This document shows, piece after piece, positions 55,563 through 64,000 of a stretch of DNA of 64,000 nucleotides (positions within the stretch are counted from its first letter, which is position 1; each line of letters begins with the position of its first letter). A model generated the notes under the pieces. The model was not told the origin of the DNA, did not search any database, and worked only from the letters and a program-made list of their open reading frames with translations. The stretch comes from Pseudarthrobacter sp. BIM B-2242 (GTDB taxonomy: Bacteria > Actinomycetota > Actinomycetes > Actinomycetales > Micrococcaceae), in assembly GCF_014764445.1 (NCBI RefSeq), contig NZ_CP061721.1, positions 1,178,001 through 1,242,000 on the forward strand, in the 5' to 3' direction. The position numbers and the translations under genes were made by a program.

Positions 55563-56672
55563 CTAGTGGTTCCGCCGTAACCCGGCCTGCGGGACGGAAG
55601 ACCGGGCCGGAGTGTTGACAGGCTCCTGGTTCACGGGGAGCCGGGACAGGATTCCCCGGATGACGCTGTGCGGAGTCTCCCCGGCGCCGGCAGCTTTGCG
55701 GTCCAGGATGATGCGGTGGGCCAGCACGGACTCCGCCACACCCACCACGTCGTCGGGCAGCACGAAGTCACGGCCGTCCAGGGCTGCCGTCGCTTTGGCG
55801 GCCCGGAGCAGCTGAAGCATGGAGCGGGGACTGGCGCCCAGCCGGAGCAGGGGACTTTCGCGCGTGGCCCGGCCCACGGAGACCGTGTATTCCTTCACCG
55901 CCTGGGAAACGTAGACCTGCTGCACGGTGGCGATCATGGCCGCGACGTCCGCCGCGGTGACCACGGCAGATACCCTGGCCAGCGGCGAGGTTGCCTGGTG
56001 GGTCTCGAGCATTTCGATCTCGGATTCCTTGTCCGGGTAGCCCATGGAGATCCTGGCCATAAAGCGGTCACGCTGGGCCTCCGGCAGGGGGTACGTCCCT
56101 TCCATCTCGATCGGGTTCTGGGTGGCCACCACCATAAAAGGCTCATCAAGCCTGTACGAATCTCCGTCTACCGTGACCTGGTGTTCCTCCATGCATTCCA
56201 GGAGCGCCGACTGGGTCTTGGCGGAGGCACGGTTGATCTCGTCACCGATGACAATGTTGGCGAAGACGGCGCCCGGGCGGAACTCGAAGAGGCGCGTCGA
56301 CTGGTTGTAGATCGAGACGCCTGTGACATCGGAGGGCAGCAGGTCAGGGGTGAACTGGATCCGGCTGACCGTGCAGTCAATGGTCCGGGCGAGGCTCTTG
56401 GCCAGCAGCGTCTTGCCGACGCCGGGGACGTCTTCAAGCAGGAGGTGACCTTGCGCGAGCAAGACCGTCAGGGCCAGCCGGGCGGCGTCGGATTTTCCGT
56501 CGATGACGGTGTTGATGGAGTCCAGGATCCTGCGGCTGGCGGCGTGGAATGACGCCGCGTCCATGGCGGTTGTCCGGTGTCCGTTGAGCTGGCCCACGTG
56601 CTCCGAGACGGCGGTGAAGATCCGGCCGGCGGGGGTCACCTCGTTGACGGCGGTGCGGCGGTGGGGGTCCAT
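55563..56672 (-). CDS. moxR: MoxR family AAA+ ATPase
   Basis: A 369-residue ATPase of the MoxR group. Walker A is VPGVGKTLLAKSLA near residue 92, Walker B VIGDEINRASAKTQSALLE near residue 145, sensor 1 ATQNPIEMEGTYPLPEAQRD, and a C-terminal lid GASPRSMLQLLRAAKA. It likely remodels or inserts cofactors into partner proteins with DUF58 and TgpA downstream. ATG 56672 has AAAGG 6 bases upstream. TAGTCT in the short divergent spacer to tatD (near 56760) may be its -10. Confidence 0.94.
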   Translation of the reverse strand: MDPHRRTAVNEVTPAGRIFTAVSEHVGQLNGHRTTAMDAASFHAASRRILDSINTVIDGKSDAARLALTVLLAQGHLLLEDVPGVGKTLLAKSLARTIDCTVSRIQFTPDLLPSDVTGVSIYNQSTRLFEFRPGAVFANIVIGDEINRASAKTQSALLECMEEHQVTVDGDSYRLDEPFMVVATQNPIEMEGTYPLPEAQRDRFMARISMGYPDKESEIEMLETHQATSPLARVSAVVTAADVAAMIATVQQVYVSQAVKEYTVSVGRATRESPLLRLGASPRSMLQLLRAAKATAALDGRDFVLPDDVVGVAESVLAHRIILDRKAAGAGETPHSVIRGILSRLPVNQEPVNTPARSSVPQAGLRRNH

Positions 56673-56836
56673 CTGCAACCTTTCAGCCCGGGGATCACCT
56701 GGGACGGGACAGCCGGCCTGCCTTCGCCCGGCGGTGGGCGTTCGCATCTGTTCGTACCAGACTACTAACACAACTGCCCGCGCTGACAGAGAGTTCCTGT
56801 AATTCTGCGGGCATTCGGCGACGCTAGGCTGGAAGG

Positions 56837-57742
56837 ATGTGCAATTCGCTGATTCCCGCCGCTTACCGCGCTGCCGGTGCGGAAGCCGAAGCTTCTTCCG
56901 GCCGGCAGAAGCGGCCGAATTACCCGCCGGCACCGGAACCGCTGCCGGTCCCCGTGATGGACAACCACACACACTTCGATTTCCCCAACGGCGATAGCCC
57001 GGTAGCGATCGGCGAGGCGCTGGATGCCGCCCAGGCTGTTGGCGTGCAGGGGGCGGTCCAGGTGGGTACCGATCTCGAGTCCTCCCGCTTCGCCGTCCAG
57101 GCAGTCGATCTGGACACCAGGCTCCTGGGGGCTGTGGCGCTCCACCCCAACGACGCCCCGGAGTACGCGCAACGCGGAGAGCTGGAGGAGGCGCTGGCGG
57201 AGATTGAGCGGCTTGCCGCGCATCCGCGAATCCGTGCCATCGGCGAAACGGGCCTGGATTTCTTCCGCACCGAGGGGGAGGGCCTTGCTCACCAGCGCTA
57301 TTCGTTCCGCCGGCATATCGAGATTGCCAAACGGCTGAACCTCACCCTCCAGATCCACGACCGGGACGCGCACGACGACGTGGTGCAGGTCCTGCGCGAA
57401 GAGGGGGCTCCGGAGCGGGTGGTGTTCCACTGCTTCTCCGGTGACGGGGAGCTGGCCAGGATCTGCAACACGGCGGGCTGGAACATGTCGTTCGCCGGAA
57501 CGCTGACCTTCAAGAACGCCGCGAACCTCCGGGCTGCGCTCGCCGTGGCTGACCCGGCGCTTGTGCTGGTTGAAACCGATGCTCCGTTCCTGACACCCCA
57601 TCCCCACCGGGGCCGTCCCAACGCCAGTTACATGGTCCCGTACACCGTCCGGGCCATGGCCGAATTGACAGGTACGGACCTCGCGGAGCTCTGCACCACA
57701 ATCGCCGAAAATACCGTGCGGGCATACGGATCCTGGGACTGA
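56837..57742 (+). CDS. tatD: TatD family metal-dependent hydrolase
   Basis: Metal-dependent deoxyribonuclease-like TIM-barrel hydrolase of 301 residues. Metal motifs are MDNHTHFDF (about residues 41-49), GETGLDFF near residue 137, LQIHDRDAHDD near 173, HCFSGDG near 200 and ETDAPFLTPHPHRG near 255. The first 40 residues are an extension. TAGGCT stands exactly 6 bases before the ATG. Gene order tatD-rpf-ksgA-ispE equals Rv1008-Rv1011; the metG gene that usually precedes tatD there is replaced by the moxR operon. Confidence 0.95.
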   Translation: MCNSLIPAAYRAAGAEAEASSGRQKRPNYPPAPEPLPVPVMDNHTHFDFPNGDSPVAIGEALDAAQAVGVQGAVQVGTDLESSRFAVQAVDLDTRLLGAVALHPNDAPEYAQRGELEEALAEIERLAAHPRIRAIGETGLDFFRTEGEGLAHQRYSFRRHIEIAKRLNLTLQIHDRDAHDDVVQVLREEGAPERVVFHCFSGDGELARICNTAGWNMSFAGTLTFKNAANLRAALAVADPALVLVETDAPFLTPHPHRGRPNASYMVPYTVRAMAELTGTDLAELCTTIAENTVRAYGSWD

Positions 57743-57813
57743 CCCGGACCCTCTCCAAGGCATTCCCGGCCATACTTCGTATGCAAGTTTCTTGGCCGCT
57801 TTATAACGCTACG

Positions 57814-57828
57814 GTTACAGTGGGTAAC
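57814..57828 (+). promoter_or_regulatory. Inverted repeat upstream of rpf
   Basis: GTTAC (57814-57818) and GTAAC (57824-57828) flank a 5-bp centre in the rpf upstream region, beside an AT-rich TTTATAAC stretch (57800-57807) that could hold a -10. Arms are short, so this is a weak candidate. Confidence 0.3.
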
Positions 57829-57864
57829 TATTAGCCGGGGTCGGGGAAGGCCTTCGGATAATTT

Positions 57865-57924
57865 CACTTCACTCTCGGCAGGAAATGGACGAGCTTCACT
57901 GCCTCCTGCCTGCAGAGCGAAGTG
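57865..57924 (+). other. Long imperfect hairpin in the rpf leader
   Basis: Three helices stack: CACTTC (57865-57870) with GAAGTG (57919-57924), CTCT (57872-57875) with AGAG (57914-57917), and GGCAGG (57877-57882) with CCTGCC (57905-57910). They close a 22-base loop. It ends 13 bases before the first possible start of rpf. The sequence lacks the conserved blocks of the ydaO (c-di-AMP) riboswitch that controls rpf genes in some actinobacteria. Confidence 0.55.
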
Positions 57925-57937
57925 TGGCGGCGCAACG

Positions 57938-59194
57938 ATGCCCGGAGCTGTCCCCAGGGTCATGCGCCGGCTATTTCACTGCGTTTTTCCCCGTGCCCGG
58001 AAGGATCTAAAGTTACGGGCAATCGTGGTCAAGCTCTTCACAACGGACGGCAAGTTCAGTTTTATCAAGATCGGCACCCAACTCGTGGTGCTCTGTGCGC
58101 TCGTCGTAGGCCTCGTAGCCTTCGTGGGAAATAACAAAACCGTTACCCTCAACGTCGACGGCAAAGTGACCACTGTCCAGTCCTTCGGCGGCACCGTGGG
58201 CCAGGTCGTCAAAAGCGCAAACGTGGAACTGAAAGCCGCCGACCGCGTCTCGCCCTCGGCTGACGTCAAAGTGGAGAACGGCACGGTCATCAACGTCAAC
58301 ATGGCCAAGGCCGTAAAGGTCAGCCTGGACGGTGCGGAGAAAACCGTCAGCACCACGGCTCCGGATGTCGCGGGCCTCGTCACTGAACTCGGAGTGGCCA
58401 GCGCCTCCTCGGTTTCCGTACCCAAGGAAGCCCAGCTCGCAGTCGCAGGCTCCTTCGTCTCCATTTCCACCCCCAAGAACATCAGTATTGTTGCTGACGG
58501 CAAGGTCTCCACGGCCACCACAACGGCGGGGACCGTCGCGCAGGTGCTCGAAGATGCCGGCATCACCCTCGGCGTCGACGACCGGACGTCCCAGCCCGGC
58601 AACGCACATGTGGTGAACAACATGGTTGTCAAGGTCTCCCGCGTGGACACCAGCCAGACCGCCGCCACCAGCGAAGACGTCGCTTTCGAGGTCCTCAAAA
58701 CGGAAAGCGCCGAACTGCTCAAGGGCGAGACGGAAGTCACCCAGGCCGGCGTCGCCGGAAAGGTCGACAAGACCTTCAAGCTGGTTCTCGTGGACGGCCG
58801 CGAGGCCTCACGGACGCTGGTTTCCGAATCCGTTTCTGTCCAGCCCGTGACCGAGAAGGTCACCATTGGCACCAAAGCCAAGCCGGTCGCCGCAGCACCC
58901 GCCGCAGCACCTGCGGGAACCAACACCGGCGCCGCGGCTCCGGCAATGATGAACGAAGCCATGTGGGACAAGATCGCGCAGTGCGAGTCCACTGGTAACT
59001 GGTCCATCAACTCCGGCAACGGATACTACGGCGGCCTCCAGTTCGACATCCGGACCTGGATCGGCGCGGGCGGCGGAGCGTACGCCCCGAACGCCAGCCT
59101 TGCCACCAAAGCCCAGCAGATCGACATCGCCAACCGCGTTTATGCACAGCGTGGCCTGCAGCCGTGGGGCTGTGGCTGGGCCGCTACCAGCTAG
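57938..59194 (+). CDS. rpfB: Resuscitation-promoting factor, RpfB type
   Basis: Secreted peptidoglycan hydrolase that wakes dormant cells. The frame gives 418 residues: one signal-anchor helix (GTQLVVLCALVVGLVAFVG), three DUF348 repeats (about residues 65-235), a G5 domain (about 245-320), an Ala/Pro linker, and the Rpf lysozyme-like domain from WDKIAQCESTGNWSINSGNG with catalytic Glu, ending GLQPWGCGWAATS. This is the RpfB domain order. Start is uncertain: ATG 57938, ATG 57962 and GTG 58025 (giving VVKLFTTDGK, closest to relatives) all lack a good ribosome site. The leader can form a long hairpin. Confidence 0.93.
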   Translation: MPGAVPRVMRRLFHCVFPRARKDLKLRAIVVKLFTTDGKFSFIKIGTQLVVLCALVVGLVAFVGNNKTVTLNVDGKVTTVQSFGGTVGQVVKSANVELKAADRVSPSADVKVENGTVINVNMAKAVKVSLDGAEKTVSTTAPDVAGLVTELGVASASSVSVPKEAQLAVAGSFVSISTPKNISIVADGKVSTATTTAGTVAQVLEDAGITLGVDDRTSQPGNAHVVNNMVVKVSRVDTSQTAATSEDVAFEVLKTESAELLKGETEVTQAGVAGKVDKTFKLVLVDGREASRTLVSESVSVQPVTEKVTIGTKAKPVAAAPAAAPAGTNTGAAAPAMMNEAMWDKIAQCESTGNWSINSGNGYYGGLQFDIRTWIGAGGGAYAPNASLATKAQQIDIANRVYAQRGLQPWGCGWAATS

Positions 59195-59256
59195 CCACCC
59201 GCCAGGCACCTGTCTGTGCCGGCGGCAGCTGACCACAGCCGCCAGATCCGCAGGCA

Positions 59257-59295
59257 TCAGTGGCCGGCCCCGGGACACCCGGGGCCGGCCACTGA
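59257..59295 (+). terminator. 18-bp perfect stem after rpf
   Basis: TCAGTGGCCGGCCCCGGG (59257-59274) pairs without mismatch with its complement at 59278-59295 around a 3-base loop. No T-run follows (CGTTAACC). It probably ends rpf transcripts or protects their 3' end, and as a symmetric hairpin would act on either strand. Confidence 0.7.
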
Positions 59296-59415
59296 CGTTA
59301 ACCCGTGATGTCTTTCGCGCAAACAGCCCTCCCCGGGCAACAGTCATGGCCGGAAAGTCGCAGGACCGGCGATGAAACGGGCGGTCGGATAAGGCCGCCG
59401 CGATAGGATGCCTAA

Positions 59416-60288
59416 GTGACTGAACCGACTGCCGCCGCGCCCGCACCCCTCTTCGGCGCCTCCGACATCCGCCGGCTGGCAGAGGAAATTGGCATCCGGC
59501 CCACTAAGACACTTGGCCAGAACTTCGTCATCGACGGCAACACCATCCGCCGGATTGTCTCAGTGGCCCGTATCGGATCCGATGAAACGGTGCTGGAAGT
59601 GGGGCCCGGCCTAGGTTCGCTCACGCTGGGCCTGCTGGATGCGGCGAAGGCGGTGGTCGCCGTCGAAATCGATCCGGTCCTGGCAGCGAAGCTGCCCGAC
59701 ACCGTACGCTCCTGGCGGCCGGAAGCAGCGGACAACTTCCACCTCGTTCAAGCCGACGCCATGAGGGTGACCTCCCTCCCGGTTGAGCCCACCGCGCTGG
59801 TAGCAAACCTTCCCTACAACGTTGCCGTTCCGGTGGTCCTCCACCTGCTCCAGCATTTCCCGAGCCTGCAGCACGGGCTCGTGATGGTCCAGGACGAAGT
59901 GGCCGACAGGCTGGCCGCCGGCCCGGGGTCAAAGACCTACGGCGTACCGTCCGTCAAAGCGGCCTGGTACAGCAGCATGCGCAAAGCCGGGGTCATCGGC
60001 ATGAACGTCTTTTGGCCTGCACCGAAGATCCACTCCGGCCTTGTGGCTTTTACCCGCCGGGAAGCGCCCGTCACAACAGCTACCCGCGAGCAGGTGTTCG
60101 CCGTTATTGATGCCGCGTTCGCCCAGCGCCGCAAGACGCTGCGTGCCGCACTGGCAGGCTGGGCCGGCGGAGCGTCCGAGGCCGAACGCTGCCTCGTTGC
60201 CGCCGGTGTGGACCCCACGGCCCGGGGCGAAGTGATCGACATCCACGCGTTTGCCCGGATAGCGGAAGCCCGCGAGGCCACGGCATGA
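59416..60288 (+). CDS. ksgA: 16S rRNA dimethyladenosine transferase
   Basis: Dimethylates A1518 and A1519 of 16S rRNA with SAM. The 290-residue protein has [10 protein letters not shown], the SAM motif [24 protein letters not shown], and [13 protein letters not shown] (NLPY catalytic motif). GTG 59416 is preceded by TAGGAT exactly 6 bases upstream and by no ribosome site, so its mRNA is probably leaderless. The stop overlaps the ispE start (ATGA, 60285-60288). Confidence 0.96.
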   Translation: MTEPTAAAPAPLFGASDIRRLAEEIGIRPTKTLGQNFVIDGNTIRRIVSVARIGSDETVLEVGPGLGSLTLGLLDAAKAVVAVEIDPVLAAKLPDTVRSWRPEAADNFHLVQADAMRVTSLPVEPTALVANLPYNVAVPVVLHLLQHFPSLQHGLVMVQDEVADRLAAGPGSKTYGVPSVKAAWYSSMRKAGVIGMNVFWPAPKIHSGLVAFTRREAPVTTATREQVFAVIDAAFAQRRKTLRAALAGWAGGASEAERCLVAAGVDPTARGEVIDIHAFARIAEAREATA

Positions 60289-61247
60289 GGGCATCCGCCG
60301 GCCGGTTTTCCGCAAGGACGGTCCGGGTAAAGGCGCCCGGCAAAGTCAACGTTTCCCTGGATGTGGGACCATTGCGGCCCGACGGCTACCACTCCGTGGC
60401 CAGCGTCTACCTCGCGGTGTCACTCTATGAGGAAGTTTCAGCCACCAGCACGCAGACGCCGGGAATCACCCTCAGCATCAGTCCGGAGAGCACGCTCGAC
60501 CTGGACGATGTGGACATCCCGCTGGACGAAAACAACCTGGCGTACAAAGCCGCGGCCATGATGGCTGATGTCTCAGAACATGCCACCGGCGTCCACCTGG
60601 AGATCACCAAGCGCGTCCCCGTGGCCGGCGGGATGGGCGGCGGATCGGCTGATGCCGCCGCCACCCTCCTGGCCTGCGACGCACTCTGGAACAGCGGGCT
60701 GTCAAGGGACGAACTGGCACACATCGCCGCTGACCTGGGTGCCGACGTCCCGTTTTCCCTCCTCGGCGGTACGGCCGTCGGACTCGGCGTGGGGGATGAA
60801 CTCTCGCCGGCGCTCGTCAAGGCCCGGACGGACTGGGTCCTTGTGGCCGCAGACTACGGCCTGCCAACCCCGGAGGTCTTCCGCACGTTGGACCGGCTCC
60901 GGGACGCGGAAGGCCTCGAAGCGGCAGAGCCCACGGCCGTTGACCCCAGGATCCTGCAGGCGCTCCGCGGCGGTGATGCCGTGGCCCTCAGCCGGGTACT
61001 CGTCAACGACCTCCAGCGGGCGTCCATTGATCTTGCCCCCAAGCTCCGCCATACGCTGGGACGGGGCGAAGCGCTCGGCGCCCTGGCCGGGATCGTCTCC
61101 GGTTCCGGACCCACGGTGGCACTGTTGGCCCGCAGTCCGGCCGCAGCCGACAACCTGGCCGAGGACCTGCGGCACTACGGCATGACGGCGTTCCCTGTGC
61201 ACGGCCCCGTGCATGGCGCCCGCATCATGTCCGATACCCTCCTTTAA
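60285..61247 (+). CDS. ispE: 4-diphosphocytidyl-2-C-methyl-D-erythritol kinase
   Basis: GHMP kinase of the MEP isoprenoid pathway, phosphorylating CDP-methylerythritol. The 320-residue protein has [22 protein letters not shown] near the N-terminus, the ATP loop [19 protein letters not shown] near residue 110, and [14 protein letters not shown] near the C-terminus. It is translationally coupled to ksgA. Its product feeds precursors used by the cis-prenyl transferase in this window. Confidence 0.96.
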   Translation: MRASAGRFSARTVRVKAPGKVNVSLDVGPLRPDGYHSVASVYLAVSLYEEVSATSTQTPGITLSISPESTLDLDDVDIPLDENNLAYKAAAMMADVSEHATGVHLEITKRVPVAGGMGGGSADAAATLLACDALWNSGLSRDELAHIAADLGADVPFSLLGGTAVGLGVGDELSPALVKARTDWVLVAADYGLPTPEVFRTLDRLRDAEGLEAAEPTAVDPRILQALRGGDAVALSRVLVNDLQRASIDLAPKLRHTLGRGEALGALAGIVSGSGPTVALLARSPAAADNLAEDLRHYGMTAFPVHGPVHGARIMSDTLL

Positions 61248-61286
61248 GCGACCGTTTCTTTACCCAGCAGCAGAAAGCAGTCCCCT

Positions 61287-63113
61287 TTGGCACACCTTCT
61301 TGGCGGCGAGAACCTCACGGTTTCGTACGCAACGCGCACCGTCCTGGACGGCATCACCCTTGGACTCGAGGAGGGTGACCGGATCGGCATGGTGGGCCGG
61401 AACGGTGACGGCAAGTCAACGCTCATGCGCCTGCTGGCCATGCGGTCTACCCCCGACTCCGGCCGGGTGACCAAGCGCAGCGAAGTCAACATCGGCTACC
61501 TGGACCAAAGCGACGTGCTCGACGGCGACCTGACCGTCGGTGCCGCGATCGTCGGGGATCAGGCCGATTACGAATGGGCTCGCAACCCCCAGATCCGCGA
61601 AGTCATGGGCGGCCTGGTGTCCGACGTCGACTGGCACGCCAATGTCCACGCCCTTTCGGGCGGGCAGAAACGGCGCGTGGCGCTGGCCAAGCTCCTCATC
61701 GAGGACCATGACGTGATCATGCTCGATGAGCCCACGAACCACCTCGACGTCGAAGGCGTCGCGTGGCTGTCGCGGCACCTGAAGACCCGCTGGCGCCCCA
61801 ACCAGGGCGCGTTCCTGGTGGTCACCCACGACCGCTGGTTCCTCGACGAAGTCTGCACCAAGACCTGGGAAATCCACGACGGCATCATGGACCCGTTCGA
61901 CGGCGGGTACGCCGCCTACGTGCTCGCACGCGCCGAACGGGACCGCGCGGCGAACGTGATGGAAAGCAAACGCCAGCAACTCGTCAAGAAGGAGCTCGCC
62001 TGGCTGCGCCGGGGCGCCCCGGCACGCACGGCCAAACCCAAATTCCGCATCGAGGCCGCCAACGCCCTGATCGCCGACGTCCCCGAACCCCGTGACTCGA
62101 CGGCCCTGAGCAAGATGGCAACCGCCCGGCTCGGCAAGGACGTCCTGGACCTCGAGAACGTATCGCTCGACTTCCTCGGGGGCGACGCCGGCCAAAAGCT
62201 GTTCGACAACATCACCCTGCGGCTCGCCCCGGGGGAGCGGCTCGGCCTGGTGGGCGTCAACGGCGCCGGCAAGACCACCTTGCTGAAGCTCCTGAACGGC
62301 GAGATCCAGCCGAGCTCCGGCAAGGTCAAGCGCGGCAAGACCGTGGTCACCGCGGTGCTCACCCAGGAAGTCAAAGAGCTCGACGACGTCTCCGACCTGC
62401 GCGTCATCGAGGTCATCGAACGCGAGAAACGGTCCTTCAACGTGGGCGGCAAGGAATTCACGGCCGGCCAGCTGGTGGAGCAGCTTGGCTTCACCAACGA
62501 AAAGCAATGGACGCCGGTCAAGGACCTCTCCGGCGGTGAGCGCCGCCGCCTCCAGCTGCTGCGCCTGCTGGTGGGCGAACCCAACGTCCTGATGCTCGAT
62601 GAGCCCACCAACGACCTCGACACCGATACCCTCGCCGCCGTCGAAGACGTCCTGGACGGTTGGCCCGGAACCCTCGTTGTGGTCAGCCACGACCGCTACC
62701 TGCTGGAGCGCGTTACCGACCACCAGATGGCGCTCCTGGGCGACGGCAAGATCCGCGCCCTGCCGCGCGGTGTGGACCAGTACCTCGAGCTCCGCGAATC
62801 CGCCCTCGCCGGCTCCACCATCACCGGCGGCGGTAACCCCGTGACGGGCGCGAGCGGCAGCGCCACACCGGCCGCCACGGGCTCCTCCGAGGCCGAAAAG
62901 CGCGACGCCCGCAAGGCCAAGAACCGCATCGAACGCCAGATGGGCAAACTCGAGCAGGCCGAAAAGAAGATCCACGACCAAATGGTCAAGAGCACGGCCG
63001 GCTCCGACTTCGACGCCCTGGCAGAGCAAAACAAGAAGCTCAAGGACCTCGCCGGAGAACGCGAAGCCCTCGAACTTGAGTGGCTCGAAGCCCTGGAAGT
63101 CCTCGGCGAGTAA
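61287..63113 (+). CDS. ABC-F family ATP-binding protein (Uup-like)
   Basis: Ribosome-associated ABC-F protein of 608 residues with no membrane domain. Two nucleotide-binding domains: Walker A GRNGDGKST (Asp replacing the usual Ala) and GVNGAGKTT; signatures LSGGQKRR and LSGGERRR; Walker B VIMLDEPTNHLD and VLMLDEPTNDLD. A C-terminal coiled coil from about residue 535 resembles the Uup DNA-binding arm. The start is TTG 61287 (TTG-GCA-CAC), giving the expected N-terminus; no ATG or GTG is available there. Likely transcribed with ksgA-ispE. Confidence 0.92.
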   Translation: MAHLLGGENLTVSYATRTVLDGITLGLEEGDRIGMVGRNGDGKSTLMRLLAMRSTPDSGRVTKRSEVNIGYLDQSDVLDGDLTVGAAIVGDQADYEWARNPQIREVMGGLVSDVDWHANVHALSGGQKRRVALAKLLIEDHDVIMLDEPTNHLDVEGVAWLSRHLKTRWRPNQGAFLVVTHDRWFLDEVCTKTWEIHDGIMDPFDGGYAAYVLARAERDRAANVMESKRQQLVKKELAWLRRGAPARTAKPKFRIEAANALIADVPEPRDSTALSKMATARLGKDVLDLENVSLDFLGGDAGQKLFDNITLRLAPGERLGLVGVNGAGKTTLLKLLNGEIQPSSGKVKRGKTVVTAVLTQEVKELDDVSDLRVIEVIEREKRSFNVGGKEFTAGQLVEQLGFTNEKQWTPVKDLSGGERRRLQLLRLLVGEPNVLMLDEPTNDLDTDTLAAVEDVLDGWPGTLVVVSHDRYLLERVTDHQMALLGDGKIRALPRGVDQYLELRESALAGSTITGGGNPVTGASGSATPAATGSSEAEKRDARKAKNRIERQMGKLEQAEKKIHDQMVKSTAGSDFDALAEQNKKLKDLAGEREALELEWLEALEVLGE

Positions 63114-63125
63114 GTACGCAACCAC

Positions 63126-63752
63126 TCAGCCTTCCCCGCGCAGCTCCGGGTCCTTCTGAAGGCCGGTGAGGCCGTTCCAGGCGAGGTTGACCAGGTGGGC
63201 GGCAACGGTCTGCTTGTCGGGCTGGCGGCTGTCCTGCCACCACTGGCCGGTCATGGCAACCATGCCGACGAGCATCTGGGCGTACATGGCGCCGTCATCG
63301 GCGCTGAGGCCGCGGCGGTCGAATTCGTCGGACAGGATGTGTTCCACGCGGGCGGTGACGTGGGACAGGAGGGTCGAGAACGCGCCTTCCGGCTGGGACG
63401 GGGGAGCGTCGCGCATCAGGATGCGGAAGCCCTCGGTGTGGTCTTCGATGTAGGTGAGGAGGGCCAGGGCTGCGCGTTCAACGAGGACACGCGGTTTGGC
63501 TTCCTCGGTCAGGGCAGCCGTGATGGCGTCCAGGAGAATGTGGAACTCACAATCCACCACCTGCGTGTACATGCCTTCTTTGGAGCCGAAGTGCTCGTAG
63601 ATGACGGGTTTGGAAACGCCTGCGCAGGCCGCAATTTCCTCGATTGTGGTTCCGTCGAGTCCGCGTGCGGCGAACAGGCCACGTCCGACGTCGATCAGCT
63701 GGCGGCGCCGCTGGACGCTGGTCATCCGTGTCCGGGGTGGGTTGTTACTCAC
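63126..63752 (-). CDS. TetR/AcrR family transcriptional regulator
   Basis: A 208-residue regulator with an N-terminal helix-turn-helix (about residues 12-58, recognition helix VSKPVIYEHFGSKEGMY) and a helical effector domain. Start GTG 63752 has CATGAT 6 bases upstream and GGAA close by. It is convergent with the ABC-F gene; no same-strand target is adjacent within the window and no clear palindrome was seen before it. Ligand and targets are unknown. The 161-bp spacer to the tRNA holds no gene. Confidence 0.88.
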   Translation of the reverse strand: MSNNPPRTRMTSVQRRRQLIDVGRGLFAARGLDGTTIEEIAACAGVSKPVIYEHFGSKEGMYTQVVDCEFHILLDAITAALTEEAKPRVLVERAALALLTYIEDHTEGFRILMRDAPPSQPEGAFSTLLSHVTARVEHILSDEFDRRGLSADDGAMYAQMLVGMVAMTGQWWQDSRQPDKQTVAAHLVNLAWNGLTGLQKDPELRGEG

Positions 63753-63913
63753 ATTTCCATCATGCCCCAGGGCCGGTCACCGGCGCCGTTGAAACGGCCG
63801 GATCGGGTGCCGGGCGGGCGGCGTGGACGCCACGATTACTGCTCATGTCGCGGGCTGCCCTGAACCCATGGCAAAATAACTACTTGTGCCTTGGCCTTGC
63901 GCCGGTGGCATGG

Positions 63914-63985
63914 TCCGCCCTGGTGTAATGGCAGCACCCCGGCCTTTGGAGCCGTGGAGTATAGGTTCGAATCCTATGGGCGGAA
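63914..63985 (+). tRNA. tRNA-Gln (anticodon UUG)
   Basis: Acceptor TCCGCCC (63914-63920) pairs with GGGCGGA (63978-63984); the T arm is ATAGG-TTCGAAT-CCTAT; the anticodon loop CTTTGGA gives UUG for glutamine. The outermost anticodon-stem pair is a C-U mismatch. CCA is not encoded after the discriminator A. The tRNA and glmU are often adjacent in this group, but the window ends here. Confidence 0.95.
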
Positions 63986-64000
63986 CTGCTGCGCCAAGAG

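Noticed and set aside
57743..57937. c-di-AMP (ydaO) riboswitch before rpf
   Set aside because: The conserved GGGGAACC, GGGTGAAT-like and GTCAGCTAACC-like blocks were looked for and not found.
59100..59375. Possible small gene between rpf and ksgA
   Set aside because: The frame overlaps the rpf 3' end and the perfect hairpin, with no ribosome site or conserved features.
61416..63125. 569-codon minus-strand frame opposite the ABC-F gene
   Set aside because: The plus-strand protein has both full sets of ABC motifs; the antisense product shows no family features.

Overview
The window comes from a high-GC actinobacterium and looks like a member of the Micrococcaceae (Arthrobacter/Pseudarthrobacter type). 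Reasons: mycothiol S-conjugate amidase, a WhiB regulator, a resuscitation-promoting factor, a protein mannosyltransferase, several actinobacteria-only families (DUF4307, DUF4245, DUF3499, DUF5719, TIGR03089, DUF222-HNH), many GTG starts, and many genes with a TANNNT -10 box 5-8 bases before the start codon (leaderless-mRNA layout). It is mostly chromosomal core; no phage, insertion sequence or CRISPR array was seen.

Layout. 1-147: 3' end of a Bax-inhibitor-1/YccA gene. 264-3666: galT-galK, divergent from an aldose 1-epimerase, with a direct-repeat operator candidate between. 3707-6944: AI-2E-type permease, threonine dehydratase, rhomboid protease. 6985-15384: greA, DUF4307, mca, small membrane protein, YyaL-type thioredoxin-domain protein, hemolysin III, short-chain cis-prenyl transferase, PhoH; the order matches Mycobacterium tuberculosis Rv1080c-Rv1095. 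15436-21671: a more variable block (GNAT, hypothetical, prepilin peptidase, DUF222-HNH protein, TetR-MFS efflux operon with a 27-bp operator). 21843-25887: fumC, carbonic anhydrase, DUF4245, glpX, again core.

26023-40997 is an envelope-centred region resembling the mycobacterial whiB2/manA/purEK neighbourhood: FemAB-like ligase, manA, LCP ligase, purE-purK, GtrA, TIGR03089, WhiB2-like regulator, a 1109-residue GT2 membrane glycosyltransferase translationally linked to a DUF5719 protein, then zincin-fold protein, DUF3499 and Trm112. 41132-47057: ahcY, L,D-transpeptidase, Lit-like membrane protein, long-chain acyl-CoA synthetase. 47117-49805: divergent pmt/rsmI. 50044-56672: succinate-semialdehyde dehydrogenase, and a moxR-DUF58-transglutaminase operon on the other strand. 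56837-63113: tatD-rpf-ksgA-ispE-ABC-F. 63126-63985: TetR regulator and tRNA-Gln(UUG).

The strongest unexplained signals are regulatory. They are: a perfect 16-bp hairpin covering the start of the GT2 gene, which has no normal start codon in its expected place and abuts whiB at TAATT; a perfect CRP-type box plus a promoter-overlapping palindrome upstream of whiB; a long hairpin in the rpf leader; and a near-fixed 6-base spacing between -10 boxes and start codons at many genes. No wholly new enzymatic system is evident. The best candidate for an undescribed functional unit is WhiB2-GT2-DUF5719.
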